DNA of 64,000 nt, from the NCBI GenBank assembly GCA_963700955.1, contig CAVOZH010000008.1:62001-126000 (forward strand), read 5' to 3'. The notes under the pieces were generated by a model. The model had not been told where the DNA came from. It saw nothing but the letters and a program-made list of their open reading frames with translations, and searched no databases. This document shows positions 49,267 to 57,232 of the stretch, one piece after another (the first letter of the stretch is position 1; every line of letters starts with the position of its first letter). A program made the translations under genes and the position numbers. The DNA comes from Nocardioides_C sp963700955. GTDB taxonomy: Bacteria; Actinomycetota; Actinomycetes; Propionibacteriales; Nocardioidaceae.

Positions 49267-50004
49267 ATGGGCGCCGGACACGGCCACAAGCTGCACTTCC
49301 ACGGCCACTCGCCGGTGCATCGTGCGCCCGCTCACCTGAAGATCGCGGGCCTGATGGTCTTCATGCTCGTCGTCGTCGCGACGCCGCGGGAGTGGTTCCC
49401 GGTGTTCGGGGCGTATCTCGCGCTCGTCCTCGGCGTCATCGCCCTGTCGCGTGTGCCGTTCGGCTACATCGGCAAGCGGATGGTCGTCGAGGTGCCGTTC
49501 GTGCTGTTCGCGCTGCTGATGCCGTTCGTGGCGACGGGCCCGCGGGTCGACGTGCTCGGCGTGGGCCTCTCCGAGTCAGGTCTGCTCGCCGCCTGGGGCC
49601 TGCTCGTCAAGGGCACGCTCGGCGTGATGGCCAGCCTGACCCTGGCCGCGACCACGGAGCCTCGTGACCTGCTGGTCGGGCTCGAGCGGCTGCGTGTGCC
49701 CGCCCAGCTCGTGCAGATCATCGGGTTCATGATCCGCTACCTCGACGTGGTCAGCGACGAGCTGCGCCGGATGCGGGTCGCCCGCGAGTCGCGGGGGTTC
49801 CGGGGAGGCGGCGTGCGTTCGTGGCCGGTCGTCGCGCGGACGGCGGGTGCCTTGTTCATCCGCTCGTACGAACGCGGTGAGCGGGTTCACCTCGCGATGC
49901 TCTCCCGCGGGTATCAGAGCGGCTCGGCGCTGCGCCAGCGGCAGGACACGCCCGTCCAGCAGACCCCCGAGACCGTCGGTCCGAACATCAGGAGCGCCTC
50001 ATGA
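49267..50004 (+). CDS. ECF transporter T component CbiQ/NikQ
   Basis: A 245-aa membrane protein with about six helices and the coupling motif region LRRMRVARESRGF that contacts the ATPase (ARxxRG type). A histidine-rich N-terminus (GHGHKLHFHGHSPVHR) may collect metal ions at the cytoplasmic face (inference). The ATG at 49267 lies 1 nt after the NikN stop; the gene overlaps the ATPase gene by 4 nt. Confidence 0.93.
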   Translation: MGAGHGHKLHFHGHSPVHRAPAHLKIAGLMVFMLVVVATPREWFPVFGAYLALVLGVIALSRVPFGYIGKRMVVEVPFVLFALLMPFVATGPRVDVLGVGLSESGLLAAWGLLVKGTLGVMASLTLAATTEPRDLLVGLERLRVPAQLVQIIGFMIRYLDVVSDELRRMRVARESRGFRGGGVRSWPVVARTAGALFIRSYERGERVHLAMLSRGYQSGSALRQRQDTPVQQTPETVGPNIRSAS

Positions 50005-50759
50005 CCACGCCCGTCCTCGACGTCCAGGGACTTGCGTACGCCTACCCCGACGGCCACCAGGCGTTGTACGGGGTCGACCTGCACGTGCACGCCGGTGAGC
50101 GGGTGGCTCTCCTCGGCCCCAACGGAGCCGGCAAGACCACGCTCGTGCTGCACCTCAACGGCATCCTCGTCGCCGGGGCCGGCTCGGTCTCGGTGTCGGG
50201 CCTCCCCGTGGCGAAGGAGCACCTCCAGGAGATCCGTCGCCGGGTCGGGGTGGTCTTCCAGGACCCCGACGACCAGCTGTTCATGCCGACGGTGCGTGAC
50301 GACGTCGCCTTCGGGCCCTCCAACCTCGGGATCCGCGGCACGGCGTTGCAGCAGCGGGTGATGGAGGCGCTCGGCAAGGTGGGTATGGCTGACTTCGCCG
50401 ACCGGCCCCCGCACCACCTGAGCTTCGGCCAGCGGCGTCGCGTCGCCGTCGCCACGGTGCTGGCGATGGAGCCGGAGATCCTGGTGCTCGACGAGCCGTC
50501 GTCCAACCTCGACCCGGCCTCGCGCCGCGAGCTGGCAGACATCCTGCGGGACCTCGACGTGACGGTGCTGATGGTCACGCATGACCTGCCCTACGCGTTC
50601 GAGCTGTGCCCGCGGTCGGTCGTACTCTCCGACGGCGTCATCGTGGCCGACGGGTCGACGTACGACGTTCTCACCGACGACGCGCTGATGTCCGAGCACC
50701 GCCTCGAGCTGCCGTTCGGCTTCGATCCCAGGGCGCATGCGGACCGGGTCGCCGGGTAA
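50001..50759 (+). CDS. ECF transporter ATP-binding protein CbiO/NikO
   Basis: A 252-aa ABC ATPase: Walker A LLGPNGAGKTTL, Q-loop FQDPDDQLF (the DDQ pattern typical of ECF ATPases), signature LSFGQRRRVAVA, where the usual LSGGQ glycine is replaced, and Walker B ILVLDEPSSNLD. It completes a self-sufficient nickel/cobalt importer. Confidence 0.94.
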   Translation: MTTPVLDVQGLAYAYPDGHQALYGVDLHVHAGERVALLGPNGAGKTTLVLHLNGILVAGAGSVSVSGLPVAKEHLQEIRRRVGVVFQDPDDQLFMPTVRDDVAFGPSNLGIRGTALQQRVMEALGKVGMADFADRPPHHLSFGQRRRVAVATVLAMEPEILVLDEPSSNLDPASRRELADILRDLDVTVLMVTHDLPYAFELCPRSVVLSDGVIVADGSTYDVLTDDALMSEHRLELPFGFDPRAHADRVAG

Positions 50760-50821
50760 CCTTCGACTGATGCGCCCGCCTCGGTGGGCACATGACCGAA
50801 CCCCCAGACGAGGAGACTGAC

Positions 50822-51091
50822 GTGGGCCACGCCGACAAGCCGGCTGACACTCGTGCACCTGAGACGATCGAGAGCGAGATCGAGGCAACCCGCGACCGGC
50901 TCGCCGTCACGATCGACCAGCTCCTCTACCGCTCCAGCCCGAAGACCATCGCCAAGCGCGAGTTCTCGAGCTTCAAGGCGTTCTTCGTCGACCCGGTCAC
51001 CGGACCGCGCGCCGACAACATCGCCAAGGTCGCCGTGGGTGTCGGCGGCTTCATCGCCGTCATGCTGGTCGTCCGGAAGGTCGCGAAGTAG
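50822..51091 (+). CDS. DUF3618 family membrane-anchored protein
   Basis: An 89-aa protein: an acidic, amphipathic DUF3618 segment (ESEIEATRDRLAVTIDQLLY), a middle region and a single C-terminal membrane helix (AKVAVGVGGFIAVMLVV). The family is actinobacterial and uncharacterised. I favour the GTG at 50822 since GAGGAG lies 6 nt upstream; the ATG at 50792 would add ten residues. It is followed by the GroES-like gene. Confidence 0.88.
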   Translation: MGHADKPADTRAPETIESEIEATRDRLAVTIDQLLYRSSPKTIAKREFSSFKAFFVDPVTGPRADNIAKVAVGVGGFIAVMLVVRKVAK

Positions 51092-51095
51092 CACC

Positions 51096-51422
51096 GTGAC
51101 GCAGGACAAGCTTCCGATCCGGATGCTCCACGACCGGGTCCTCGTCGAGCTCGACAAGGAGGCGGGGGAGCGCCGGTCGAGCGGCGGCATCGTGATCCCG
51201 GCGACCGCGGCCCTGGGCGCTCGTCGCCTGGCGTGGTGCCGCGTGGTCGCGGTCGGTGCTCACGTGCGCACGGTCGAGGTCGGCGACCGGGTGCTGTTCG
51301 ACCCCGAGGACAAGGCGGAGGTCGAGGTGCAGGGGGACTCGTACGTCGTCATGCGTGAGCGCGACATCCATGCCGTGGCCGCCGAACGCCTCGGCGACAG
51401 CCAGACCGGCCTCTACCTCTGA
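51096..51422 (+). CDS. GroES-like co-chaperone paralogue
   Basis: A 108-aa chaperonin-10 fold protein (IRMLHDRVLVELDKEAGERR, SSGGIVIPA, VGDRVLFDPEDKAEVEVQGD). It is not linked to groEL and differs from housekeeping GroES in the mobile loop (ALGARRLAWCRVVAVG), so it may serve another partner. It starts at GTG four bases after the DUF3618 stop. Confidence 0.88.
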   Translation: MTQDKLPIRMLHDRVLVELDKEAGERRSSGGIVIPATAALGARRLAWCRVVAVGAHVRTVEVGDRVLFDPEDKAEVEVQGDSYVVMRERDIHAVAAERLGDSQTGLYL

Positions 51423-51479
51423 CACCCAGCGCCGGCGAGCTCTGAGGCCTGAGCGCGACGATCGGTTGGGCCGAGAAAG

Positions 51480-51525
51480 ACCGCCGCCCGCGCCGTAGCC
51501 GCGATGGGCACGGGCGGGCGGCGGT
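51480..51525. terminator. GC-rich hairpin between convergent genes
   Basis: An 11-bp perfect stem (ACCGCCGCCCG at 51480-51490 with its complement at 51515-51525). Confidence 0.7.
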
Positions 51526-51534
51526 GTCGAACGA

Positions 51535-52140
51535 TCAGGCGCGGTGCGACCCGCCGGTTGTCTCGCCGGTCTCGCTGGTGCGCTCTTCCAGGTGGGTGTG
51601 CTCGCCCACGTGCGCACCCTCGGCGGTCGTCTCGGGGCCGGTGCTGTCGGTCGCGCCGTGGCTGGTCGCGCCGTTCGAACCCATCGTCCGGGTCCCGGTT
51701 TCGTCGTACGCCGACCCCGTCGCGGAGCCGTCGTGCGGGCTGTCGTGACCTTCGTGCTCGTCGACCGGTGCCGTGGTCGGAGCGGAGTGCTTGACGTCGG
51801 GATCGAGCTCGTCGGCCCGACGCAGGTGCTCCTGGTGCTCCTCACGGTGCTGCGCCGCTGCGCTTGCCCGGTCGTGAGCGTCGGCCTCGAGCCGCTCGGC
51901 CTCCGCGGCCTTGCGGTCTGCCTCGGCTCGGGCCGCTGCCGCTTTCGCCTCGGTCTCCTTGGCGAGCGCCTCCCTGCGCTGGATCTCGGTCGCCTTGTCG
52001 GCAGCCTGCTCACGCAGCTCAGCGGCCTGGGAGCGGTCCCGCTCCCGCTTCTTCTTGTTGGCCATCATCGCGATCACGGCAAGCAGCGCGATCACGATCA
52101 CGGCGATGACGACTATCCACACCACGGTTGACGCGTTCAT
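51535..52140 (-). CDS. Membrane-anchored coiled-coil protein with polar tail
   Basis: A 201-aa protein: one N-terminal membrane helix (TVVWIVVIAVIVIALLAVIA), a basic KKKRERDR stop, a long alanine/glutamate/arginine coiled coil (about residues 35-110) and a disordered Ser/Thr/Gly/His-rich tail. No named domain is recognised. Similar proteins are common in Nocardioides and lack a function. It stands alone. Confidence 0.8.
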   Translation of the reverse strand: MNASTVVWIVVIAVIVIALLAVIAMMANKKKRERDRSQAAELREQAADKATEIQRREALAKETEAKAAAARAEADRKAAEAERLEADAHDRASAAAQHREEHQEHLRRADELDPDVKHSAPTTAPVDEHEGHDSPHDGSATGSAYDETGTRTMGSNGATSHGATDSTGPETTAEGAHVGEHTHLEERTSETGETTGGSHRA

Positions 52141-52206
52141 GTGGCCCTCTCCTTCTGATTGGCGGCGCTGTGGTACCCCCTCGCGATGCTCACCAAACGC
52201 AGCGGT

Positions 52207-53313
52207 TCAGACCCGGAAGGTGAGCCGTCCCGGCCGTACGTAGTCGACAGGGTCGGTCAGGAAGCGCAGGCGCGGCCTCCGGTGTCGGGGGATCCTGCCG
52301 AGCTCCGAGCGCAGTGGCTCCTCGTAGTTCGACCCGTTCGTCGTGACGCCCGGTACGCCCCAGTCGTCGTGGTGACAGGGCACGAACACCCGGGCGCGGA
52401 GCGCCTCGACGTACATCCGCGGGTCACGCAGGCCGTTGACAGGCTGGTTGAAGCCCTGGATCGCGCCGACGTGCACGTCGCTTCGTGGCAGAGCGCGGAG
52501 CAAGTCGAGCACGTGCGGCGCGTCGTCCTTCAGCGGCCCGGCGCTGTCGTTCCACGCGAGCCGGAAGCCGGGCATCCGCAGCTGGTAGAGCAGGCAGCCT
52601 CCCTCCTGGTCGGGGAGGTGCGAGACGGTGTCGAGCACGTCGGAGGGGGTCGGCGGGTGCTCGAGGATCGAGGACGGGTCAGGGGGTGGAAGCAGAGGCG
52701 CATGCGGGTCCTCGCTGTCGGGGGCCGACGGACCGGAGTGAAGGTGCTTGACGGCGGTGACACCCAGGTTGCGGACCCGGAACCGGTAGGTCGTCCCGGG
52801 ATCCGCGTCCGCCGTCCCGAGGCGGCGGACACGCACCGGCGCGTCACCCGACTGGCTGCGAACCTGCGCACAGTGCTCCGCTGTGCCCACCACGACCGCG
52901 CCTGAGGCCGCACCGATCGGGGCCGCGTCGGCCGCATGGTCGAAGTGGCCGTGCCCGAGCAGGATCGCCGCCGGCGCCAGCGCGGCCACCTCGTCCGGGT
53001 CGGTGGGCACGTAGCCGGAGTGCTCACCCCGAGGCACCCACGCGTCGAGGAGCAGGACGGTCCCGTTCATGGCGAGCGCGAAGCTCGTGCAGCCGAACCA
53101 CGACAGCACGACCCGGTCGCGTCGCACCTCACCGGTGACCGGGTGGACGAGGTGGTCGCCGAAGAACCGCCGGCGTGCTCGGACCATCTCCCGGCGTGTC
53201 ACGGCTGTGGCAGGCGGAGCGACCAGGGTCGGGCCCGCGACAGCGGCGGCGAGACCGGTGCCCGCGACGCCGCGGAACAGGGACCGGCGGGAGAGTCGGG
53301 AGTCGAGAGTCAC
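52207..53313 (-). CDS. Tat-exported MBL-fold hydrolase
   Basis: A 368-aa protein with a Tat signal (LSRRSLFRGVAGTGLAAAVA) and an MBL domain (LLGHGHFDHAADAAP for the metal site, VKHLHSGPSAPD, VFVPCHHDDWG). It is nearest to the UlaG-like lactonase branch by pattern. The GTG at 53313 places the twin arginines near residue 9; longer frames are open upstream. It diverges from the exported acylase across 114 bp. Confidence 0.85.
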   Translation of the reverse strand: MTLDSRLSRRSLFRGVAGTGLAAAVAGPTLVAPPATAVTRREMVRARRRFFGDHLVHPVTGEVRRDRVVLSWFGCTSFALAMNGTVLLLDAWVPRGEHSGYVPTDPDEVAALAPAAILLGHGHFDHAADAAPIGAASGAVVVGTAEHCAQVRSQSGDAPVRVRRLGTADADPGTTYRFRVRNLGVTAVKHLHSGPSAPDSEDPHAPLLPPPDPSSILEHPPTPSDVLDTVSHLPDQEGGCLLYQLRMPGFRLAWNDSAGPLKDDAPHVLDLLRALPRSDVHVGAIQGFNQPVNGLRDPRMYVEALRARVFVPCHHDDWGVPGVTTNGSNYEEPLRSELGRIPRHRRPRLRFLTDPVDYVRPGRLTFRV

Positions 53314-53427
53314 GCCCAGATCAACGAGCACGGCATCCGGCCGGTCACGCCCGGAGGCGCGAAACCATAACTTGTTCCACCACTGCGGCGTTGAAGTGGT
53401 CGTCTGCCCCCGGGATCGGAGAGTTCC

Positions 53428-55896
53428 TTGAGCCTCAAGCGCCGCCGCGCCATCGCCGTACTCGCGTCGCTCGCCCTGCTGCCCGCGTTCGCCGCGGTGG
53501 GGGTCGCCGCCACACCGCAGAAGGCGGTCGCGGCCGAGTCGCTGCTCCGGCCGAGCGACGGGGTCTACCGAGCGACGATCAAGCGCACGAGGTACGGCAT
53601 CCCGCACATCGTCGCAAAGGACTACGGCTCGCTCGGCTTCGGACACGGCTTCGCGACGGCAGAGACGTCGATCTGCTCGCTCGCCGACACGTTGCTGACC
53701 GCGCGCGGCGAACGGTCGCGCTACCTCGGTCTCGACCGCCGCTACGACGACCAGGTCACCTTGAACGCCACCAACGAGCAGACCGACGCGTTGCTCAACG
53801 ACATCCACAACCGCCACGTGGTGGAGAAGCTGCTCCGCGACCCCAAGCGCGGCCCCAGCGCCGAGGCGAAGGCCATCGTCCGCGGCTACGTCGCCGGCAT
53901 CAACCGGTACCTCCGCTCGGTGGGTGGGTCGAAGGGCATCAAGGACCCGTCATGCCGCGGAGCACGCTGGATCAAGCCGACGGCGACGCCGCTCGACCTC
54001 TGGTACGGCGTGTACGCCGCGAACCTGCTCGCGTCCACGGGGGTGTTCGTGCCGCAGATCGTCGAGGCTGCGCCGCCGAGCCCGGACAACCCGAACCTCC
54101 CGTCCGTGCCGGTGAAGGCCGGCTTCGCCAGGGTCCCGGACAAGCTCCCGTCGAAGAGCGCTCTGCTCAAGGGGCTCGGCAAGGACCCTGACGCCCCGTT
54201 CGGCTCCAACGCCACTGCTGTGGGGTCGGCGTCGACCACGACGCGTCGCGGCATGCTGCTGGGGAACCCGCACTTCCCGTGGCGGGGTCGCTACCGCTTC
54301 GAGGAGGCGCAGCTGACCATCCCGGGCAAGTACAACGTCGCGGGCGCGAGCCTGATCGGCTCCCCGGTGATCAACATCGGGTTCAACCACGACGTCGCGT
54401 GGAGCCACACCGTCTCCACGGCCTACCGCTTCACGCCGTACGAGTACGTGACGGTTCCCGGCAGCGGGACGACGTACCTCACCGCGGACGGGCCGAAGGA
54501 GCTGGAGCGGCGCGTCGTCACGTTCAAGGGGCGCGCCAAGGACGGCACGCTTCGCACGGTCACCGAGGACCTCTACCGGACACACGAGGGTTACGTGCTC
54601 AACGCGCCCGACGTGCTGATGACCTGGACCCCGGCGAGCTTCTTCGCGCTCCGTGACGCCAACGCCGAGCACCTGCGCACGATCGACACCTTCCACAACA
54701 TGGCGAAGGCCAAGAACGTCCGGCAGCTGCTCGCGGCGCAGGACCGCGGCTCCGGGATGCCGTGGGTGAACACGATCGCCGCCGACCGGGCGGGCAACGT
54801 GCTCTACGCCGACCACTCGGTGGTCCCGAACGTCCCTGACGACATGGCCCAGCAGTGCATGACGCCGGTCGGCCGCGCGCTGTTCCAGATCGCCGGGCTT
54901 CCCGGGCTCGACGGCACCCGTGCGTCGGGTTCCTGCGCCTGGCGCACCGACGCCGACGCCACGAGGCCGGGCATCTTCGGCCCGAAGAACCTCCCGAAGA
55001 CCTTCCGCAAGGACTGGGTCATGAACGCCAACGACAGCTACTGGCTGCCGAACCCGAAACAGCGTCTGGAGGGCTTCGCCCGGATCATCGGCTGCGAGCA
55101 GTGCGAGCGGACTCTTCGCACGCGCATGGTGGACCGCTACGTCCTGGACCGTCTCGCGGGCAGGGACGGGCTCGCCCGCAACAGGAAGGTCTCCCACCGC
55201 ACGCTGGAGATGACCGAGCACGAGAACCGCGTGCTCGGCGCCGAGGTCACACGGCAGGGCAACGACCTCCAGGACGTCTGCCAGGCCGCGAGCGGAGGCA
55301 ACGCCTGTGACGTCCTCGCCAAGTGGGACGGCCGGTCCGACATCGACAGCGTCGGCACGCACATCTTCCAGGAGTTCTGGAAGCGCGCCCAGAGCGCCCC
55401 GGGCCTGTGGCAGGTGCCGTTCGACCCGGCCGACCCGGTCGGCACGCCCCGCGACCTCAACGAGTCGAACCCGCTGGTCATCAAGGCGATGCAGGACGCG
55501 CTGGCCTACCTCGACGACAAGCGCGTGCCGTACGACGCGGTGTGGGGCTCGCTGCAGGTGGCCGGGGACGACGGGGCACCCCCGATCCCGCTCGGCGGAG
55601 GCGAGGGGTTCGCCGGCAACGCGAACGCCCTGGCCAGTCGTGTCCCCGGGGCGAACAAGAATCGGCTGTACCCGATCAGCTACGGCTCCTCGCACATCCA
55701 GGCGGTGGCCTTCACCGACACCGGCGTCGACGCGGACACGATCCTGACCTACGGACAGTCGCTGAACCGCAGGTCACCGTGGTCGTCGGACCAGACGCGC
55801 TTGTTCAGCCAGAAGAAGTGGGTGGACTTCGCCTTCACGCCCACGCAGGTCCGTCGAGCGCTCCTTCGCAGCTACCGCGTCAGCGGCCGGGGCTGA
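53428..55896 (+). CDS. Secreted N-acyl amidohydrolase of the penicillin acylase family
   Basis: An 822-aa Ntn-hydrolase precursor with signal peptide (cleavage near residue 35), alpha subunit and spacer, then the beta subunit starting at the autocatalytic Ser260 (FGSNATAVG). Downstream landmarks are GNPHFPWRGRYRF, NIGFNHDVAWSHTVS and VNTIAADRAGNVLYADHS. The closest functional group is the AHL/lipopeptide acylases of actinobacteria and PvdQ-like enzymes. It may hydrolyse acyl-homoserine lactones or acylated peptides. A TTG start follows GGAGAG. Its end overlaps the convergent DUF6767 gene by 17 bp. Confidence 0.92.
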   Translation: MSLKRRRAIAVLASLALLPAFAAVGVAATPQKAVAAESLLRPSDGVYRATIKRTRYGIPHIVAKDYGSLGFGHGFATAETSICSLADTLLTARGERSRYLGLDRRYDDQVTLNATNEQTDALLNDIHNRHVVEKLLRDPKRGPSAEAKAIVRGYVAGINRYLRSVGGSKGIKDPSCRGARWIKPTATPLDLWYGVYAANLLASTGVFVPQIVEAAPPSPDNPNLPSVPVKAGFARVPDKLPSKSALLKGLGKDPDAPFGSNATAVGSASTTTRRGMLLGNPHFPWRGRYRFEEAQLTIPGKYNVAGASLIGSPVINIGFNHDVAWSHTVSTAYRFTPYEYVTVPGSGTTYLTADGPKELERRVVTFKGRAKDGTLRTVTEDLYRTHEGYVLNAPDVLMTWTPASFFALRDANAEHLRTIDTFHNMAKAKNVRQLLAAQDRGSGMPWVNTIAADRAGNVLYADHSVVPNVPDDMAQQCMTPVGRALFQIAGLPGLDGTRASGSCAWRTDADATRPGIFGPKNLPKTFRKDWVMNANDSYWLPNPKQRLEGFARIIGCEQCERTLRTRMVDRYVLDRLAGRDGLARNRKVSHRTLEMTEHENRVLGAEVTRQGNDLQDVCQAASGGNACDVLAKWDGRSDIDSVGTHIFQEFWKRAQSAPGLWQVPFDPADPVGTPRDLNESNPLVIKAMQDALAYLDDKRVPYDAVWGSLQVAGDDGAPPIPLGGGEGFAGNANALASRVPGANKNRLYPISYGSSHIQAVAFTDTGVDADTILTYGQSLNRRSPWSSDQTRLFSQKKWVDFAFTPTQVRRALLRSYRVSGRG

Positions 55897-56128
55897 CCAC
55901 GGGGCTGACCACGGGGCCGACCGCGCGGGAGGCGTCCGCCGTACGACGGGCGTCCTCCTGCGCCAGGCGCCGCACCCGGTTGAGCTCCTCGCGCAGGTCG
56001 GGGTCGGACATCACGAGGTAGACGAGGCCGCAGTCCTTCGGGCCGGTGGCGCCGGGCTGGCACAGCGAGCACGCGTCACCGGGCCGGATCGGGCACTGTG
56101 CCTCCGGCGTCGTCCGCATGCGCGCCAT
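55880..56128 (-). CDS. DUF6767-like small cysteine-rich protein
   Basis: An 82-aa protein with four cysteines (CPIRPGDACSLCQPGATGPK, then DC) that could bind a metal, followed by a helical segment and a VVSPVVSP tail encoded by a 12-bp tandem repeat. It resembles the actinobacterial DUF6767 group; function unknown. The tail overlaps the end of the acylase gene on the other strand. Confidence 0.75.
   Translation of the reverse strand: MARMRTTPEAQCPIRPGDACSLCQPGATGPKDCGLVYLVMSDPDLREELNRVRRLAQEDARRTADASRAVGPVVSPVVSPGR
55889..55924. repeat. 12-bp tandem repeat, three units
   Basis: GGGGCTGACCAC twice, then the variant GGGGCCGACCGC. It contains the acylase stop codon and codes for the repeated C-terminal residues of the opposing gene. 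Confidence 0.85.
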
Positions 56129-56254
56129 GGTGGGTCCTCCGTCGTATGAGTCTCACCCAGATGTAACCGCGAAGCAGCGCCCGCTGTTTCGTCGAAACGT
56201 CCCGGATCGATGGGCCGTTGGTCCTCTTCGTACCGGCGTGAAACTCTTGGGGCC

Positions 56255-57181
56255 ATGGAGCTTCGCGTCTTCACCGAACCACAGCAGGGTGCGACCTACG
56301 ACGACCTGCTCGCCGTCGCCCGGACAGCAGAGGACCTCGGGTACGGGGCCTTCTTCCGGTCCGACCACTACCTCGGCATGGGCACCCAGGGGCTCCCTGG
56401 CCCCACGGACGCGTGGATCACCCTGGCCGGTCTCGCGCGTGACACGAGCAGCATCAGGCTCGGCACGCTGATGACCTCGGCGACCTTCCGCTACCCGGGC
56501 CCCCTCGCGATCTCGGTCGCCCAGGTGGACCAGATGAGCGGCGGTCGCGTCGAGCTCGGCATCGGCGCCGGCTGGTACGACGCCGAGCACAGCGCCTACG
56601 GCATCCCGTTCCCCGACACCCGGGAGCGTTTCGACCGCCTCGAGGAGTCGCTCGCGGTCATCACCGGCCTGTGGAAGACCCCGGTGGGGGAGCGCTTCGA
56701 CTTCGACGGCGGGCACTACCAGCTCTCCGAGTCGCCGGCCCTGCCCAAGCCGGCTCAGTCACCTCGCCCGCCGGTCCTCGTCGGCGGCAAGGGCAAGAAG
56801 CGCACGCCGGCGCTGGCGGCGAGGTACGCCGACGAGTTCAACATCCCGTTCGACGGCATCGCGGAGACCGAGGTGCTGTTCCAGCGCGTGCGCGAGGCGT
56901 GTACGGCGGAGGGGCGGGACCCGTCCTCGCTGACCTACTCGAACGCGCTGGTGCTGTGCTGCGGCGCAGACGAGGCGGAGGTCGCCCGGCGAGCCGAGGC
57001 TATCGGCCGCGACGCCGACGAGCTGCGGCGGAACGGCCTTGCCGGGACGCCCGGCGAGGTCGTCGACAAGATCGGTCGCTACGCCGAGGCCGGTTCCGAG
57101 CGGATCTACCTCCAGGTGCTCGACCTGAGCGACCTCGATCATCTCGAGCTGGTGGCGGAGAAGGTCATGCCGCAGGTGTGA
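56255..57181 (+). CDS. LLM class F420-dependent oxidoreductase
   Basis: A 308-aa luciferase-like TIM-barrel enzyme (FFRSDHYLGMG, RLGTLMTSATFRYPGPLAIS, VELGIGAGWYDAEH, GTPGEVVDKIGRY), typical of the F420-binding branch in actinobacteria. The substrate is unknown. It stands alone, ending at a GC-rich hairpin. The ATG at 56255 matches family starts (LRVFTEPQQGATYDDLL). Confidence 0.9.
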   Translation: MELRVFTEPQQGATYDDLLAVARTAEDLGYGAFFRSDHYLGMGTQGLPGPTDAWITLAGLARDTSSIRLGTLMTSATFRYPGPLAISVAQVDQMSGGRVELGIGAGWYDAEHSAYGIPFPDTRERFDRLEESLAVITGLWKTPVGERFDFDGGHYQLSESPALPKPAQSPRPPVLVGGKGKKRTPALAARYADEFNIPFDGIAETEVLFQRVREACTAEGRDPSSLTYSNALVLCCGADEAEVARRAEAIGRDADELRRNGLAGTPGEVVDKIGRYAEAGSERIYLQVLDLSDLDHLELVAEKVMPQV

Positions 57182-57185
57182 GGTC

Positions 57186-57209
57186 GGCCGGCGGCGTCCG
57201 ACGCCGGCC
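57186..57209. terminator. Hairpin between convergent LLM and acyl-CoA synthetase genes
   Basis: GGCCGGCG (57186-57193) pairs with CGCCGGCC (57202-57209), 8-nt loop. Confidence 0.6.
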
Positions 57210-57232
57210 CGCCTTCGTCGCCTGGCCCGGGG

